DNA from: Candidatus Melainabacteria bacterium
GTDB taxonomy: Bacteria; Cyanobacteriota; Vampirovibrionia; Obscuribacterales; Obscuribacteraceae
Direction: 5' to 3'
NCBI GenBank assembly: GCA_013288645.1
Contig: JABDBL010000024.1
Span: 1-37,311, forward strand
Length of the DNA: 37,311 nt
Both the position numbers and the translations under genes were made by a program. Positions 16,002-24,871 of this stretch are shown here, piece by piece. Below the pieces are notes generated by a model. It saw only the letters and a list, made by a program, of their open reading frames with translations, was not told the DNA's origin and did no database searches. Within the stretch, counting starts at the first letter, position 1; every line of letters begins with the position of its first letter.

Positions 16002-17774
16002 TCAATCCTTATTGGGATCATAACCAAATTGTTTCGACCTTTTTTCATCCTGATCGGCAAGATCTTTCTTATCTAATTTCTTATAGACAACAGATCGGAA
16101 GTAGTAAGTTTTACCGCCACGCTCAGATGAAGAGTCAAGAGTAAGCGATTTGTTTAGATCGAGCATCGCATTCGAATAATTACTCTTACCAATATATGCT
16201 ATAGCTCTATTTCTATAAGCACTTGCACAATTCTGATCTATTGTAATCGCCCTATTGCAGTCTTCTATTGATTTATCAAAATCCTGTCCAATCGCGTTAC
16301 GAACCCAGGCACGTAGGCTAAATGAATCCGCTACATTTGGATTGACTCTAATCGCTGTATCACAATCATCCAAAGCCTTTTTATATTCGCGAATATTCTT
16401 ATAAGCAACTGCGCGTGCAAAGTAAATCTGAAATATATCAGATCTCATTTTCAAGGCTTTATTGAATAAACTAATTGCTTGCTGATTTGCTAATAGGTCA
16501 GATAGAGCCATACCACAGCGTAACAGTACAAAGGGATCTGCAGGATACATCGAAGGGACTTTAAGAATATCTTGCACTGCCACATTTCGGTCACCAAGTT
16601 CTTTGTATGCCTCAGCGCGTAGCAGATATAATTCTTGTTCCGCACTACTTGCCTTAATACACAATGTCGTTTCCTTTACGCATTCCCTATATCGTTTCAT
16701 TCGATATAAAAGATCAGCACGAAGCATTCTGAGTTTGTGATTTTTTGGTTCAGAGCGTACGTCTCTATCTACCATATTCAAGGCTTGGGCGCATTTGCCA
16801 ACAGCTATCAGGTGCCTAGCCTGATCTTCGAGCATCTCGGCATGATAGATTTTATAAGGTTTCAAAATAAGCACCTGGTCTTCTGGAACTAAAGTAAAGC
16901 GAAACTTTTTTAAAAAGTCGTATCCAAGAAGAGCCGTATTATCCGCTTTGTCACTTGTAAGATCCACATTAAACCACATGTCTTCAATCTTAAGCTCTCC
17001 CAAATCGAATTCAGATATCTTCACTTGCCCTTGTTTCTGCGGGGTACTGGACATATAAGCCATAGAGACCCCTGGAGTCACTTGCAAGGCAAGCTTTCTT
17101 TGCACTTTTTTAGGAAGCAAACTCCACTGTGCACCAGTATCAACATCAAAGGACTGTTTCAGTTTGCCAGCGATGGTCGCAGTTACTGTTTGTATCCCGC
17201 CTGTTTTTACACACTCGATCTTAAATCCCTTTGCTGGAAATGCAAATTTGTCATTGGCTTCAAAAATGATTACCTTATTATGGCTGTCAAAAGTAGTTGC
17301 AAAATGGTTAAGAATAACATTTCCCAATATCCCATCGACTTGGTGTCCTGTTTGCAGCGATACTTGACATAGGTCACCTATCTGTACTGGAACTGAGCGA
17401 AAAACCAAACCCCCGATTTCTAATTTTTGAATACTTGCACTTTCAAGCAATTGGGTTTCCGTCGGTGTATTTACAACTATTGGTACCACCCAAGAACGAT
17501 GTAGTTCATTCACAAGTGATCTATCGATTACACATCCTCCAGAACCCGTGTCTACTAAAAGTTTTACGTGCCGTTTGCCATTAATCGTGCCTTCAACGAA
17601 TATTGATCCAGAATCATCATTTGCAGGTACTCTTACACCTCCTTTTGGCATGGTGGCAATCTGATTCTCCAACTCGTGGTAGAACGCACAAAAATCGCTA
17701 AACTGCACCGCTAGTAAAAGCGCAAATCCAAAGGCACACACAATTACTAGCCATATCGATATTTTTATCAGCAT
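16002..17774 (-). CDS. Membrane-anchored protein with two retropepsin-like domains and TPRs
   Basis: About 590 residues from ATG 17774. A membrane anchor (about 5-25) is followed by two Asp_protease_2-type domains. The first has LLVDTGSGG (Asp75) and ends GNVILNHFATTFD. The second has DVDTGAQW (Asp212) and ends LLGYDFLKKF. Retropepsins need two DTG loops, so the two domains could pair inside one chain as in pepsin. About residues 315-585 are six to seven TPRs with alternating YxxxR and DCDxAI words. The open frame extends to 18164, but that part overlaps the DinB-like gene and is not protein-like. ATG 17774 has GGTGAG seven bases upstream. GTG 17786 (AAAGGA) and ATG 17804 are alternatives. 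The protease activity is inferred and the substrate unknown. Confidence 0.82.
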   Translation of the reverse strand: MLIKISIWLVIVCAFGFALLLAVQFSDFCAFYHELENQIATMPKGGVRVPANDDSGSIFVEGTINGKRHVKLLVDTGSGGCVIDRSLVNELHRSWVVPIVVNTPTETQLLESASIQKLEIGGLVFRSVPVQIGDLCQVSLQTGHQVDGILGNVILNHFATTFDSHNKVIIFEANDKFAFPAKGFKIECVKTGGIQTVTATIAGKLKQSFDVDTGAQWSLLPKKVQRKLALQVTPGVSMAYMSSTPQKQGQVKISEFDLGELKIEDMWFNVDLTSDKADNTALLGYDFLKKFRFTLVPEDQVLILKPYKIYHAEMLEDQARHLIAVGKCAQALNMVDRDVRSEPKNHKLRMLRADLLYRMKRYRECVKETTLCIKASSAEQELYLLRAEAYKELGDRNVAVQDILKVPSMYPADPFVLLRCGMALSDLLANQQAISLFNKALKMRSDIFQIYFARAVAYKNIREYKKALDDCDTAIRVNPNVADSFSLRAWVRNAIGQDFDKSIEDCNRAITIDQNCASAYRNRAIAYIGKSNYSNAMLDLNKSLTLDSSSERGGKTYYFRSVVYKKLDKKDLADQDEKRSKQFGYDPNKD

Positions 17775-17898
17775 TGCTAAGCTCACCGAAATTATTCCTT
17801 TCATCAATAGCACGCTGAACCAAATTAAAATTTTGGATATACCTAATATCTTACTCCGCATTATAAGATATTTTAAAGAGATCACAGCCCAGCAGAGA

Positions 17899-18498
17899 TC
17901 ACAGCTCAGCAATGATCTCTTCAATCTGGTGGCGATGAATATTTTGATGTGAGCCAGCAAGTACCAGCCATTTGTGCGCATTGAATGGACCAAACCAAGG
18001 ATGGGGAAATGTAGCTTGTGGAAAAGCATCAATATTGGCAGCAGCTGCTTCTTGTAAGAATTGCTGCGACATTTGATCAAATGAAGACAAAATACTTTCT
18101 GGGTCAACACTAGGGTTTGGCTTGAAATCAGCGGTCCCCTTAGGCACCAATTTAGTGCCACCACCGGACAGATCTTTGATTACCCGACGAATAGAATCGT
18201 TAACTATAACTAGATGTTGTAGTGTCATGGCTACAGAATAGTAACGTGAACTATCTTCTAATCCTCTCAATCTCGGTATCAGTCGACGCTGCGCAAGCAT
18301 GGGGACATTTAATTTGTTAGACAGGATCATTATTTTTTCAGATTCTTTAGCAAAATAAGCCAGTGCCTCGCTTTTGCCCCTCGTTTTAAATAGACGAGGA
18401 AGTAAAATATATTTTGCTATAGCCCATTCTAAAGAAGGGAGGCCAGCCCCTGGTGCTGCCAATTTGGGTTCTGATATTGATTTAGTTTCAGTCATCAT
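17899..18498 (-). CDS. DinB-like metal-binding protein
   Basis: 199 residues. A four-helix DinB-type pattern with H95 in the second helix and HQNIHRH (H184, H188) in the last, next to HPWFGPFNAHKW, matches the three-His metal site of DinB/YfiT-like proteins. Such proteins often act as thiol transferases or hydrolases of small molecules. GGAGT lies four bases before the first of two adjacent ATGs. The second, at 18495, has better spacing. It stands 17 bases after the acetyltransferase on the same strand, so the two likely form one transcript under the HxlR-controlled promoter. Confidence 0.72.
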   Translation of the reverse strand: MMTETKSISEPKLAAPGAGLPSLEWAIAKYILLPRLFKTRGKSEALAYFAKESEKIMILSNKLNVPMLAQRRLIPRLRGLEDSSRYYSVAMTLQHLVIVNDSIRRVIKDLSGGGTKLVPKGTADFKPNPSVDPESILSSFDQMSQQFLQEAAAANIDAFPQATFPHPWFGPFNAHKWLVLAGSHQNIHRHQIEEIIAEL

Positions 18499-18515
18499 AA
18501 ATACTCCAATGAGTG

Positions 18516-19028
18516 TCAGTTAAACTGTTTCTTGTAACCCCAAACGATAAATCCAGGTGTAGGTTGGAAATCTATTTCTTGATATCTGCTATAACCCCGC
18601 CTCTCATACATCAATTTAGCGGTTTGCATAAGAATAGTTGTATGCAAGGTTATGGTTTTAAAACCTTTGCTTAGCGCTATTTTTTCACATTCGTCTATAA
18701 GTTTTGCTCCTATGCCTAAATTGCGGAAATCTTTTGAAACAGCTAACAGACGCATTTCAGGATAAATATTTTTGACAAGTACATTTCCTCTTCGCATTTC
18801 ATAGGGTGGACAGAGAACCACCGAGCCAACGATTCTATCTTTTAATAGTGCTGTTAAACGCAGAATATTATTATCTTCAAGAATAGTTTTGCGTGTTCTC
18901 TCTTCATAATCTAGCCAAGACTTATCCGGCCTAGAGCTTGCATATTCAGAATAAGAATCGCGCGTCAAATCAGCAATGGCGGGTCTTTCTGCCAAAGTAG
19001 CTTCTCTGATTAAAAGTTCTTCTTGCAC
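18516..19028 (-). CDS. GNAT family N-acetyltransferase
   Basis: About 170 residues from GTG 19028. The acetyl-CoA motif is visible as MRLLAVSKDFRNLGIGAKLI (the V-x-x-x-x-R-x-x-G-x-G/A pattern), with a C-terminal YERRGYSRY. The acceptor substrate is unknown. A longer frame opens with TTG 19064, but that codon lies in the operator and nearly on the predicted start of transcription. GTG 19028 has AAAGGAA five bases upstream and is preferred. Its promoter (19073-19101) overlaps that of the HxlR regulator, back to back. Confidence 0.85.
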   Translation of the reverse strand: MQEELLIREATLAERPAIADLTRDSYSEYASSRPDKSWLDYEERTRKTILEDNNILRLTALLKDRIVGSVVLCPPYEMRRGNVLVKNIYPEMRLLAVSKDFRNLGIGAKLIDECEKIALSKGFKTITLHTTILMQTAKLMYERRGYSRYQEIDFQPTPGFIVWGYKKQFN

Positions 19029-19048
19029 AAATTTCCTTTTGTTTAAGA

Positions 19049-19067
19049 TACTTGCATTTTGCAAGTA
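19049..19067. promoter_or_regulatory. Operator copy 1 between the acetyltransferase and HxlR genes
   Basis: TACTTGCA-TTT-TGCAAGTA, a perfect 8-base dyad. It covers the -35 of the HxlR promoter and the expected transcription start of the acetyltransferase. The same dyad recurs 37 bases away. Confidence 0.8.
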
Positions 19068-19080
19068 CTGCTATCATAAT
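19052..19080 (+). promoter_or_regulatory. Promoter of the HxlR gene
   Basis: TTGCAT (19052-19057), 17-base spacer, CATAAT (19075-19080). The -35 lies in operator 1 and transcription would start at operator 2, so the regulator should repress itself. Confidence 0.6.
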
Positions 19081-19101
19081 AGGAGTACTTGCATTTTGCA
19101 A
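19073..19101 (-). promoter_or_regulatory. Promoter of the acetyltransferase/DinB-like transcript
   Basis: Reverse strand: TTGCAA (19096-19101), 17-base spacer, TATGAT (19073-19078). The two -10 boxes of the divergent promoters overlap, so one regulator binding both operators would shut both. Confidence 0.6.
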
Positions 19102-19105
19102 GTAC
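19085..19105. promoter_or_regulatory. Operator copy 2 between the acetyltransferase and HxlR genes
   Basis: GTACTTGCA-TTT-TGCAAGTAC, a perfect 9-base dyad. It covers the -35 of the acetyltransferase promoter and the start region of the HxlR transcript. The GTAC-type ends suit DNA sites of HxlR/DUF24 regulators. Confidence 0.8.
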
Positions 19106-19121
19106 CTGTTAGGATTACTTA

Positions 19122-19562
19122 ATGCCAAATAGCTCGAGAGACATTCCAAGATCCCCCTGTGTGATAGGTAATTGCCTAGACATTATTGGCGATCGTTGGA
19201 CCTTATTAGTAGTGAGAGATCTTCTATTTTTTGGGAAACATGAATATAAAGAATTTTTAGCTAGTCCGGAGTCTATTGCCACCAATATACTTGCAGATCG
19301 ACTAAAAAGACTTAGCGAAGCTGGCATAATCAAAGAGCAATTGCATCCAGAAAACCGGTCTCGCAAACTTTATTATTTAACGAATCAAGGTAAAGCATTG
19401 CTTTCCATTCTTATAGAAATGATCAAATGGGGAGAAAAGTTTTTACCTGAAGTAGAAATGATGAAACCCCTTTTTAAAAGAATAAAAACTAATCCAGATT
19501 TGTTTAAAAAAGAGATATTGAATAAATTAGACCAATGGGAAGTCTCTTATCTAAACGAATAA
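19122..19562 (+). CDS. HxlR/DUF24 family transcriptional regulator
   Basis: 146 residues. The HxlR winged-helix domain is clear: DIIGDRWTLLVVRDLLFFG, the recognition region NILADRLKRLSEAGI, and the wing RSRKLYYLTNQGKAL. Conserved C13 near the N-terminus (with C18) matches the redox- or electrophile-sensing Cys of family members such as YodB. AGGA is seven bases before the ATG. It faces the acetyltransferase/DinB-like pair across two identical operators and should control both directions, perhaps in response to an electrophile. Confidence 0.93.
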   Translation: MPNSSRDIPRSPCVIGNCLDIIGDRWTLLVVRDLLFFGKHEYKEFLASPESIATNILADRLKRLSEAGIIKEQLHPENRSRKLYYLTNQGKALLSILIEMIKWGEKFLPEVEMMKPLFKRIKTNPDLFKKEILNKLDQWEVSYLNE

Positions 19563-19695
19563 AAATTATTGCTCACTCTACCAGAAGGTTAAGCCCTGGT
19601 TTTCAAGATAAAATGAACCAATTATACTTTCAGAAAGGCTAAGAAAGAGTTGGTGAATATCTGATACTAAAATCAATAAAAAAAGGAAAATAAAA

Positions 19696-20205
19696 ATGAG
19701 CACCTATACCACAACTGAAAAAGATTTTGTTATCACACGTACGATAGATGCTCCAAGAAAAGCTGTTTTTAAAGCTTGGACAGATCCTGCCCAGTTAAAA
19801 CAGTGGTGGGCACCCAAAATTTTTACTAATCCTGTTTGTGAAATTGATTTGGCAGAAGGTGGTGCTTATCGCATAGTTATGCGTTCGCCCGAGGGTATTG
19901 AATATCCAATAGAGGGTGTCTATCGCGAGATTGTTGAACCAGAATTACTTGTATTCACTATGAATACAAAAGATCATCCCTATGAATGGCATGAAATGGT
20001 CAATAAGAAGCGCCCGAACCGCAAAGGAAATTTAGAAGAACTGCTAACCAGGGTAAGGTTCGAAGATGATGGTAACAAAACAAAACTCACTGTTGAAATA
20101 TATTTTATATCTGTGGAAGATTGCAAGGCACTTATTCAACTTGGTATGAATGAAGGCTGGGCAGAAAGCTTGGATAAGCTTGAGGGTTTTGTGGCTAAGG
20201 CTTGA
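19696..20205 (+). CDS. AHSA1/SRPBCC family protein
   Basis: 169 residues. The fold signature is DAPRKAVFKAWTDPAQLKQW at the start and GWAESLDKLEGFV at the end, typical of the Activator of Hsp90 ATPase homolog 1-like (SRPBCC) family, which has a hydrophobic ligand cavity. The bacterial function is mostly unknown. AGGA lies nine bases before the ATG. It stands 133 bases after the HxlR gene. ArsR- and HxlR-type regulators are often found next to AHSA1 genes, so co-regulation is possible. Confidence 0.9.
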   Translation: MSTYTTTEKDFVITRTIDAPRKAVFKAWTDPAQLKQWWAPKIFTNPVCEIDLAEGGAYRIVMRSPEGIEYPIEGVYREIVEPELLVFTMNTKDHPYEWHEMVNKKRPNRKGNLEELLTRVRFEDDGNKTKLTVEIYFISVEDCKALIQLGMNEGWAESLDKLEGFVAKA

Positions 20206-20267
20206 GTCTGAGAACCAATCTTAAGTTTCAATACAGAAGTCAAGAAGAAAATGTGGCGTCCTCGGAA

Positions 20268-20342
20268 GTGGACTTTAAATCGGACTTTTTAGCGGACTTT
20301 TTTATACATGATCTTGCGAGTAACCTGTGCTATGATTAGGTT
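20268..20342 (+). repeat. Decayed copy of the Fic gene start with 12-base repeats
   Basis: GGACTTT words occur at 20268, 20281 and 20293, and again inside the Fic gene at 20371 and 20383, spaced 12-13 bases. In the Fic frame the upstream copy reads VDFKSDFLADFF and stops at TAG 20337, while the gene itself reads IEADFLPDFD. This looks like a duplicated and broken N-terminus directly before the present start. Confidence 0.5.
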
Positions 20343-21581
20343 ATGGGAAATCTCAAACCGGACATAGAAGCGGACTTTTTGCCGGACTTTGACCTCGGTG
20401 AAAAGACAATTTTAATGGAGCCATTGCTGCTCTCTAGTGACTCGCGGCATCGAGCCGATTTGACTGATTTAGCTATTGATTTAGCAGCAAAATCAGCTGG
20501 ATTACGCAGAAGCTTGCCAGAAGCTGTATTGAAAGCTTTAGCCAAATTAGTTAGAGGGATGAATTGCTATTACAGCAATCTCATAGAGGGGCATTATACC
20601 CATCCAATAGATATAGAACGAGCTCTGAAAAAAGATTACAGTAAAAACAAAGAGAAAAGAAATCTGCAGCTTGAAGCAGAAGCACACATGGCGGTTCAAC
20701 ACTGGATAGATAACGGCGGATTGAAAGAGAGAGCAACGACACTTGCCGGCATACTCGAAATGCATAAAAGATTTTATGAGCATGTTCCTGAAGATTTGCT
20801 TTTTGTTTCAGATGGAACCGAAAAGAGAAAAGAACGAATTATTCCAGGAGAACTACGGAAACAAAATGTTCAGGTGGGTCAGCATATTGCTTTAAGTCCT
20901 GGGGCATTGCCTCGTTTTCTTCAACAATTTGAAAACATATATAGCCAATTAGGCAAAGCAGAAACCATTTTGGCGACTGCAGCAGTGCATCACCGTCTTT
21001 TATGGATACATCCATTCTTGGATGGCAATGGACGCGTAGCTCGACTTGTCTCTCATGCACAACTATTAGAAACATTGGATACTGGCGGCCTTTGGTCAGT
21101 ATCTCGCGGCTTAGCTAGAGAAGAAAGTACTTACAAAAGTGCTTTGATCTCTTGTGACCAACCGCGAAGAAATGATCTTGATGGGCGGGGAAATTTAAGT
21201 GAAGAGGCGTTAGCTGATTTTGCGCGCTTTTTTATAAATACTTGTATTGATCAAGTTAGTTTTATGGAAAGTTTAATTGCGCCTAATCGCTTGCGTGAAA
21301 GAATTTTATTGTGGGCAGAAGAAGAAACGAGAATCGATAAACTTCCACCAAGATCAATAACAATCCTTCAAGCAATTCTATATAACGGAGAATTGCCTCG
21401 CTCTGAAATAACCAATATAACCGGACTAGGTGACCGCCAAGGACGCAGAGTGGTGGCAGCTTTGATAGAAAGTGGTATTTTAACTGCTAAAACAGATCGT
21501 GCACCTCTTGCGCTTGCCTTTCCAGCCAAATTGGCTCCCCGTTTATTCCCTGGTCTTTTCCCAAACAAAGCACCTGACTAA
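20343..21581 (+). CDS. Fic domain protein (AMPylase-type) with N-terminal inhibitory helix
   Basis: 412 residues. The Fic motif HPFLDGNGRVAR is complete (H223 catalytic, D227, R231, R234). The inhibitory motif SNLIEG (S78-G83, pattern S/T-x-x-x-E-G/N) is N-terminal to the Fic core, making it a class II Fic protein that keeps itself inactive until E82 is moved. A C-terminal winged-helix-like domain (about 335-395: LPRSEITNITGLGDRQGRRV) follows. Fic proteins transfer AMP from ATP to target hydroxyls; the target is unknown. The ATG lacks a clear ribosome site. A decayed copy of the gene start lies just upstream. Confidence 0.93.
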   Translation: MGNLKPDIEADFLPDFDLGEKTILMEPLLLSSDSRHRADLTDLAIDLAAKSAGLRRSLPEAVLKALAKLVRGMNCYYSNLIEGHYTHPIDIERALKKDYSKNKEKRNLQLEAEAHMAVQHWIDNGGLKERATTLAGILEMHKRFYEHVPEDLLFVSDGTEKRKERIIPGELRKQNVQVGQHIALSPGALPRFLQQFENIYSQLGKAETILATAAVHHRLLWIHPFLDGNGRVARLVSHAQLLETLDTGGLWSVSRGLAREESTYKSALISCDQPRRNDLDGRGNLSEEALADFARFFINTCIDQVSFMESLIAPNRLRERILLWAEEETRIDKLPPRSITILQAILYNGELPRSEITNITGLGDRQGRRVVAALIESGILTAKTDRAPLALAFPAKLAPRLFPGLFPNKAPD

Positions 21582-22065
21582 AGTTACTTTCCTGCTTCTG
21601 TCAGCCACATTAAGTGGGATTTATACGAAAATTGTTAGTTAAAGTAGCTTAATAGGATGCGCACAAACCAAAAAGCACCCTTATACTAGCTTTAGCCTGT
21701 TGCCAAGAAAGTGTGGCAATATGGCCAATTGATTTGAAAACGCAATATTTGTTCTAGTAAGGCCTTTTATAGTTTTGAATAATAAGCAAATCAAACAACA
21801 TAAATTTGCCACTCAGGCATTAAGACTAGTACAAATAATCTTGATAGCAAGATATACGTTTTCCATATATATACAAACAAGGATATTGCCAATTTTTCAA
21901 AGCAGTAATCTGTCATCTAATGCAGCCCCGCTAGGGATAAATTAATCACTCACTAGAGATGGACAGAAGTTTTGCCTCGGCAATTATTTATTGTATGCAT
22001 ATATTTAAATCAAAAATTTATTCAAAATTGGTTAACCCTAAATAAGAGGCTAATGAAAATAACTT
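21582..22065. other. 484-base gap before the sigma factor gene
   Basis: No gene of convincing length is seen on either strand. The stretch is AT-rich, with a small dyad TTGCCA/TGGCAA at 21700-21719 and repeated TTGCCA words. It presumably contains the sigma-factor promoter and a long leader, but no -35/-10 pair stands out. Confidence 0.4.
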
Positions 22066-23088
22066 ATGGCAAAAGCAAAAACTGCAGATAATGAGCGGGC
22101 TGCTGGTGGTGTCCTCGTCGATGATGACAATATTGCAAAGCGCAATGAAATGGAAGAATTAGACTTAATTGATGAAACTGATCAATTCACAATTATCGAT
22201 GATGTCGAAAGTGGTTTAGATGATGATGATGAACCGATTGAAATGCCTACCGGGCGAGAAATAGTTACAGAAGACTCTGTTCGATTATATTTGCGTGAAA
22301 TTGGACGCATTCAATTGCTTAAGCCAGATGAAGAAATTGAACTAGCTAGAAAAATTTTGCAAGGCGACATGATTGCCAAACGTAAGCTTGTTCAAGCCAA
22401 CCTACGTTTGGTTGTATCTATAGCCAAAAAATATATTGGTCGTGGTTTGTCTTTCTTGGACTTAATTCAAGAAGGCAATTTAGGTCTGATAAGAGCATCT
22501 GAAAAATTTGACCATGAACGTGGTTATAAGTTTTCAACTTATGCTACTTGGTGGATTCGTCAAGCTATCACTCGTGCTCTTGCAGATAAAAGCCGCACCA
22601 TTCGTGTACCGGTACACATGGTAGAAACAATCAACAAGCTAAAAAAGATTACTCGACAGCTGGCGCAAGAATTGAATCGCAAGCCCACCGAGCAAGAGTT
22701 AGCCAAGGCAATGGATGTTTCATTAGTTAAATTGCATGAAATTATCAAGGCTGCTAAAGAGCCAATTTCATTAGAAACACCAATCGGTAAAGAAGAAGAT
22801 TCTCGCTTGGGCGATTTTATTGAAGATGCAGAAACTGATAGACCAGATACAACTGTAACCCATGAGTTATTGCGTCAAGACTTAGCAAAAATGCTCAATG
22901 AGCTTACTCCTCGGGAGCGTGATGTGCTAAGACTGAGATTTGGTTTGGATGATGGACGGCAACGTACATTAGAAGAAGTAGGCCAGTTATTTGCTGTCAC
23001 ACGTGAACGTGTAAGGCAAATAGAATTTAAGGCTTTACGTAAGCTTCGCCAACCTGGTAGATCTTCTCGCTTAAGAGAATATCTTTAA
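22066..23088 (+). CDS. rpoD: Primary-type RNA polymerase sigma-70 factor
   Basis: 340 residues. A short acidic N-terminus (1-68) replaces a long region 1.1. Region 1.2 is [15 protein letters not shown] (71-85). Region 2 contains the core-binding and -10 reading block with [20 protein letters not shown] (148-167). Region 3 follows. Region 4.2 is [20 protein letters not shown] (301-320) for -35 contact. The ending RSSRLREYL resembles cyanobacterial group 1/2 factors. It may be the main factor or a close group 2 paralog. The ribosome site is weak (GAGG 14 bases away), and an alternative ATG at 22052 is out of frame. A strong terminator follows at once. Confidence 0.92.
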   Translation: MAKAKTADNERAAGGVLVDDDNIAKRNEMEELDLIDETDQFTIIDDVESGLDDDDEPIEMPTGREIVTEDSVRLYLREIGRIQLLKPDEEIELARKILQGDMIAKRKLVQANLRLVVSIAKKYIGRGLSFLDLIQEGNLGLIRASEKFDHERGYKFSTYATWWIRQAITRALADKSRTIRVPVHMVETINKLKKITRQLAQELNRKPTEQELAKAMDVSLVKLHEIIKAAKEPISLETPIGKEEDSRLGDFIEDAETDRPDTTVTHELLRQDLAKMLNELTPRERDVLRLRFGLDDGRQRTLEEVGQLFAVTRERVRQIEFKALRKLRQPGRSSRLREYL

Positions 23089-23099
23089 AAACTAAAACT

Positions 23100-23133
23100 A
23101 AAAGGAAGCTTGGTTATTACCAGGCTTCCTTTT
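23100..23133 (+). terminator. Rho-independent terminator of the sigma factor gene
   Basis: AAAAGGAAGCTTGGT (23100-23114), loop TATT, ACCAGGCTTCCTTTT (23119-23133): a 15-bp stem with one G-U pair. The right arm ends in TTTT. The arms are A/T-tailed, so it may work in both directions. Confidence 0.88.
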
Positions 23134-23162
23134 AATTACCAACATATATTAGGACGCTTAAA

Positions 23163-23624
23163 TTGAACCATCCAGACAATTACATCGATGATAGCATGCC
23201 GTTTTATGGGGATGAAACAGGAGAGGTCTTTGCTGTTAAAGAAGAGGAAAGGCCAAAACTTGAAACTTATCAACATTATTTTGAGACACAATCTGGTTTT
23301 CTTGTTATAGTAAAGCCTATTGGTAATATTTATTCATTGTCATTCAAAAGACAGCTCGGTACACCACCAACCAGTTTTATATCCCTAACACCTGATGAGG
23401 CACGAAGATTGTCAAATTTATTAGGTCCTAAGTTTGAAGCAGAAGCAGCTGATGGTTATGCTGCTGATGACGTTAATATAGCTGAATATACAAGTTTTGC
23501 TAGACACTCACCAAAATACGGAAAAACTACTTTCGGTGGCCGTTTAGCAGTAATTGTTGGGACGCTAACGCTGTTTGTGGTGATAGCAATTATTACCTAT
23601 CAATTAAAATTCCCCGGACAATAA
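23163..23624 (+). CDS. Small C-terminally anchored membrane protein, TTG start
   Basis: 153 residues, family not recognised. A soluble, acidic N-terminal part with a beta-rich middle (IVKPIGNIYSLSFKRQLG) is followed by one membrane segment at the C-terminus (about 128-147), so most of the protein would face the cytoplasm. The start is TTG at 23163 with AGGA eight bases upstream. The gene stands 37 bases before the TPR membrane protein and may share its transcript. Confidence 0.65.
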   Translation: MNHPDNYIDDSMPFYGDETGEVFAVKEEERPKLETYQHYFETQSGFLVIVKPIGNIYSLSFKRQLGTPPTSFISLTPDEARRLSNLLGPKFEAEAADGYAADDVNIAEYTSFARHSPKYGKTTFGGRLAVIVGTLTLFVVIAIITYQLKFPGQ

Positions 23625-23661
23625 GCAGTAATCAAATTAGCAAATTTGTACTCTTTAAGAA

Positions 23662-24819
23662 ATGATGAAAATGCATAAAGAACGATTAGGCATTTTTTTA
23701 TGGATTGCAGGCGGATTATTCTTATTAATATTTCTACTACCATTGTGGTTTTATCTATTTAACGGTTATTTACTTTTAGGCAATCTAACACTTCCGCAAA
23801 GAGATCATCCAATTAAATTCTTGATTCCCAATGGGTATATTGGTTGGGCATATATTGATTTTAATGCCAGACAGTCACCAATTATGCCAATGGAAGGAAA
23901 TTATTACATAATTACTTTGCCTGCTTCGGCTCGGCTAAGAACTTCCACCAAATTAGACGAAGGATGGGAATGGCCTTGGAATAAAGACGAATATTATTAT
24001 TGTCAGGATAACGCAAGAACAAGGTTAAAAGATACAGACTATTTTCCCGATAAATCATCTAAACGACTACGCGGCTTATTTTCCGATGACGGGGGGATGA
24101 TCTGGGGTGCCAGTACTGTTATGAAATTACATCGATACGGACATCCAGAACTTATTAAAAGTTTTTTTGTTGGGACTGAAGAACAATATTATAAATTTTT
24201 GACAGCAGATGATCCTGTTCCAGACTTTAAGGACATTTTCCAATATCCTCGAAATATAGATATCAATCCAAATAAAAAGAATAGTTATATAGCTCTAGGC
24301 TTAGGGGCAGAGGCGTTAGGACCGTCTCACTACGAACAGGCAATTGATTATTATACTAACGCTATCACAAGGGATGGCGCTAGCGAAAATGCTTTATCTT
24401 ATCGTTTGCGTGCCCGTGTTTACAATAAATGCGGACAGTATCAAAAAGCTCTCGACGATTGTATCAAAGCCATAAACCAAGAAGCTGAGTGTCCAGAAAA
24501 TTTTTATTATGAAGCCACAGCCTATAAAGGCTTAGGTCAATACCAAAAAGCAATTGATGACTGTACAAAAGCAATAAATATAGATACTAAACAAGCACCA
24601 CGTGAGTTTGAACAGTTTTGTTTTTATAAGTGTAGAGCTGAAAGTTATATGGGCTTGGGAAATTATCAAAATGCAATCGACGATTACACTGAAGCTATCA
24701 GTAGCATCCCTCCGGGTTGGCTTTTTGCTCCCCAACTTTATAATGAACGCGCCCATTGCTATGAAAAACTAGGGAAAAAAGATCTGGCCCAACAAGATAG
24801 AGAAAAAGCAGCTAAATAA
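23662..24819 (+). CDS. Membrane-anchored TPR protein
   Basis: 385 residues. There is one N-terminal membrane segment (about 10-33), a globular part of no known family (about 40-200, with many Trp and Tyr), and then about five TPRs (about 210-385), with clear repeats such as QYQKALDDCIKAI, QYQKAIDDCTKAI and NYQNAIDDYTEAI. The TPRs would lie outside the membrane and bind other proteins. Three ATGs occur within the first four codons; the first is used here. Its neighbour at 23163 is also a membrane protein. Confidence 0.75.
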   Translation: MMKMHKERLGIFLWIAGGLFLLIFLLPLWFYLFNGYLLLGNLTLPQRDHPIKFLIPNGYIGWAYIDFNARQSPIMPMEGNYYIITLPASARLRTSTKLDEGWEWPWNKDEYYYCQDNARTRLKDTDYFPDKSSKRLRGLFSDDGGMIWGASTVMKLHRYGHPELIKSFFVGTEEQYYKFLTADDPVPDFKDIFQYPRNIDINPNKKNSYIALGLGAEALGPSHYEQAIDYYTNAITRDGASENALSYRLRARVYNKCGQYQKALDDCIKAINQEAECPENFYYEATAYKGLGQYQKAIDDCTKAINIDTKQAPREFEQFCFYKCRAESYMGLGNYQNAIDDYTEAISSIPPGWLFAPQLYNERAHCYEKLGKKDLAQQDREKAAK

Positions 24820-24871
24820 AAGTCTGTCCTGGCTGATAAAAATGACTGTAGTCTATTCTGTCTGTCCGCTT

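Noticed and set aside
17804-18164. N-terminal extension of the retropepsin/TPR frame up to 18164
   Set aside because: It overlaps the DinB-like gene and gives non-protein-like sequence. Better starts exist at 17774-17804.
19029-19064. TTG start for the acetyltransferase at 19064
   Set aside because: It lies inside operator 1 and nearly at the predicted transcription start with no ribosome site; GTG 19028 has AAAGGAA.
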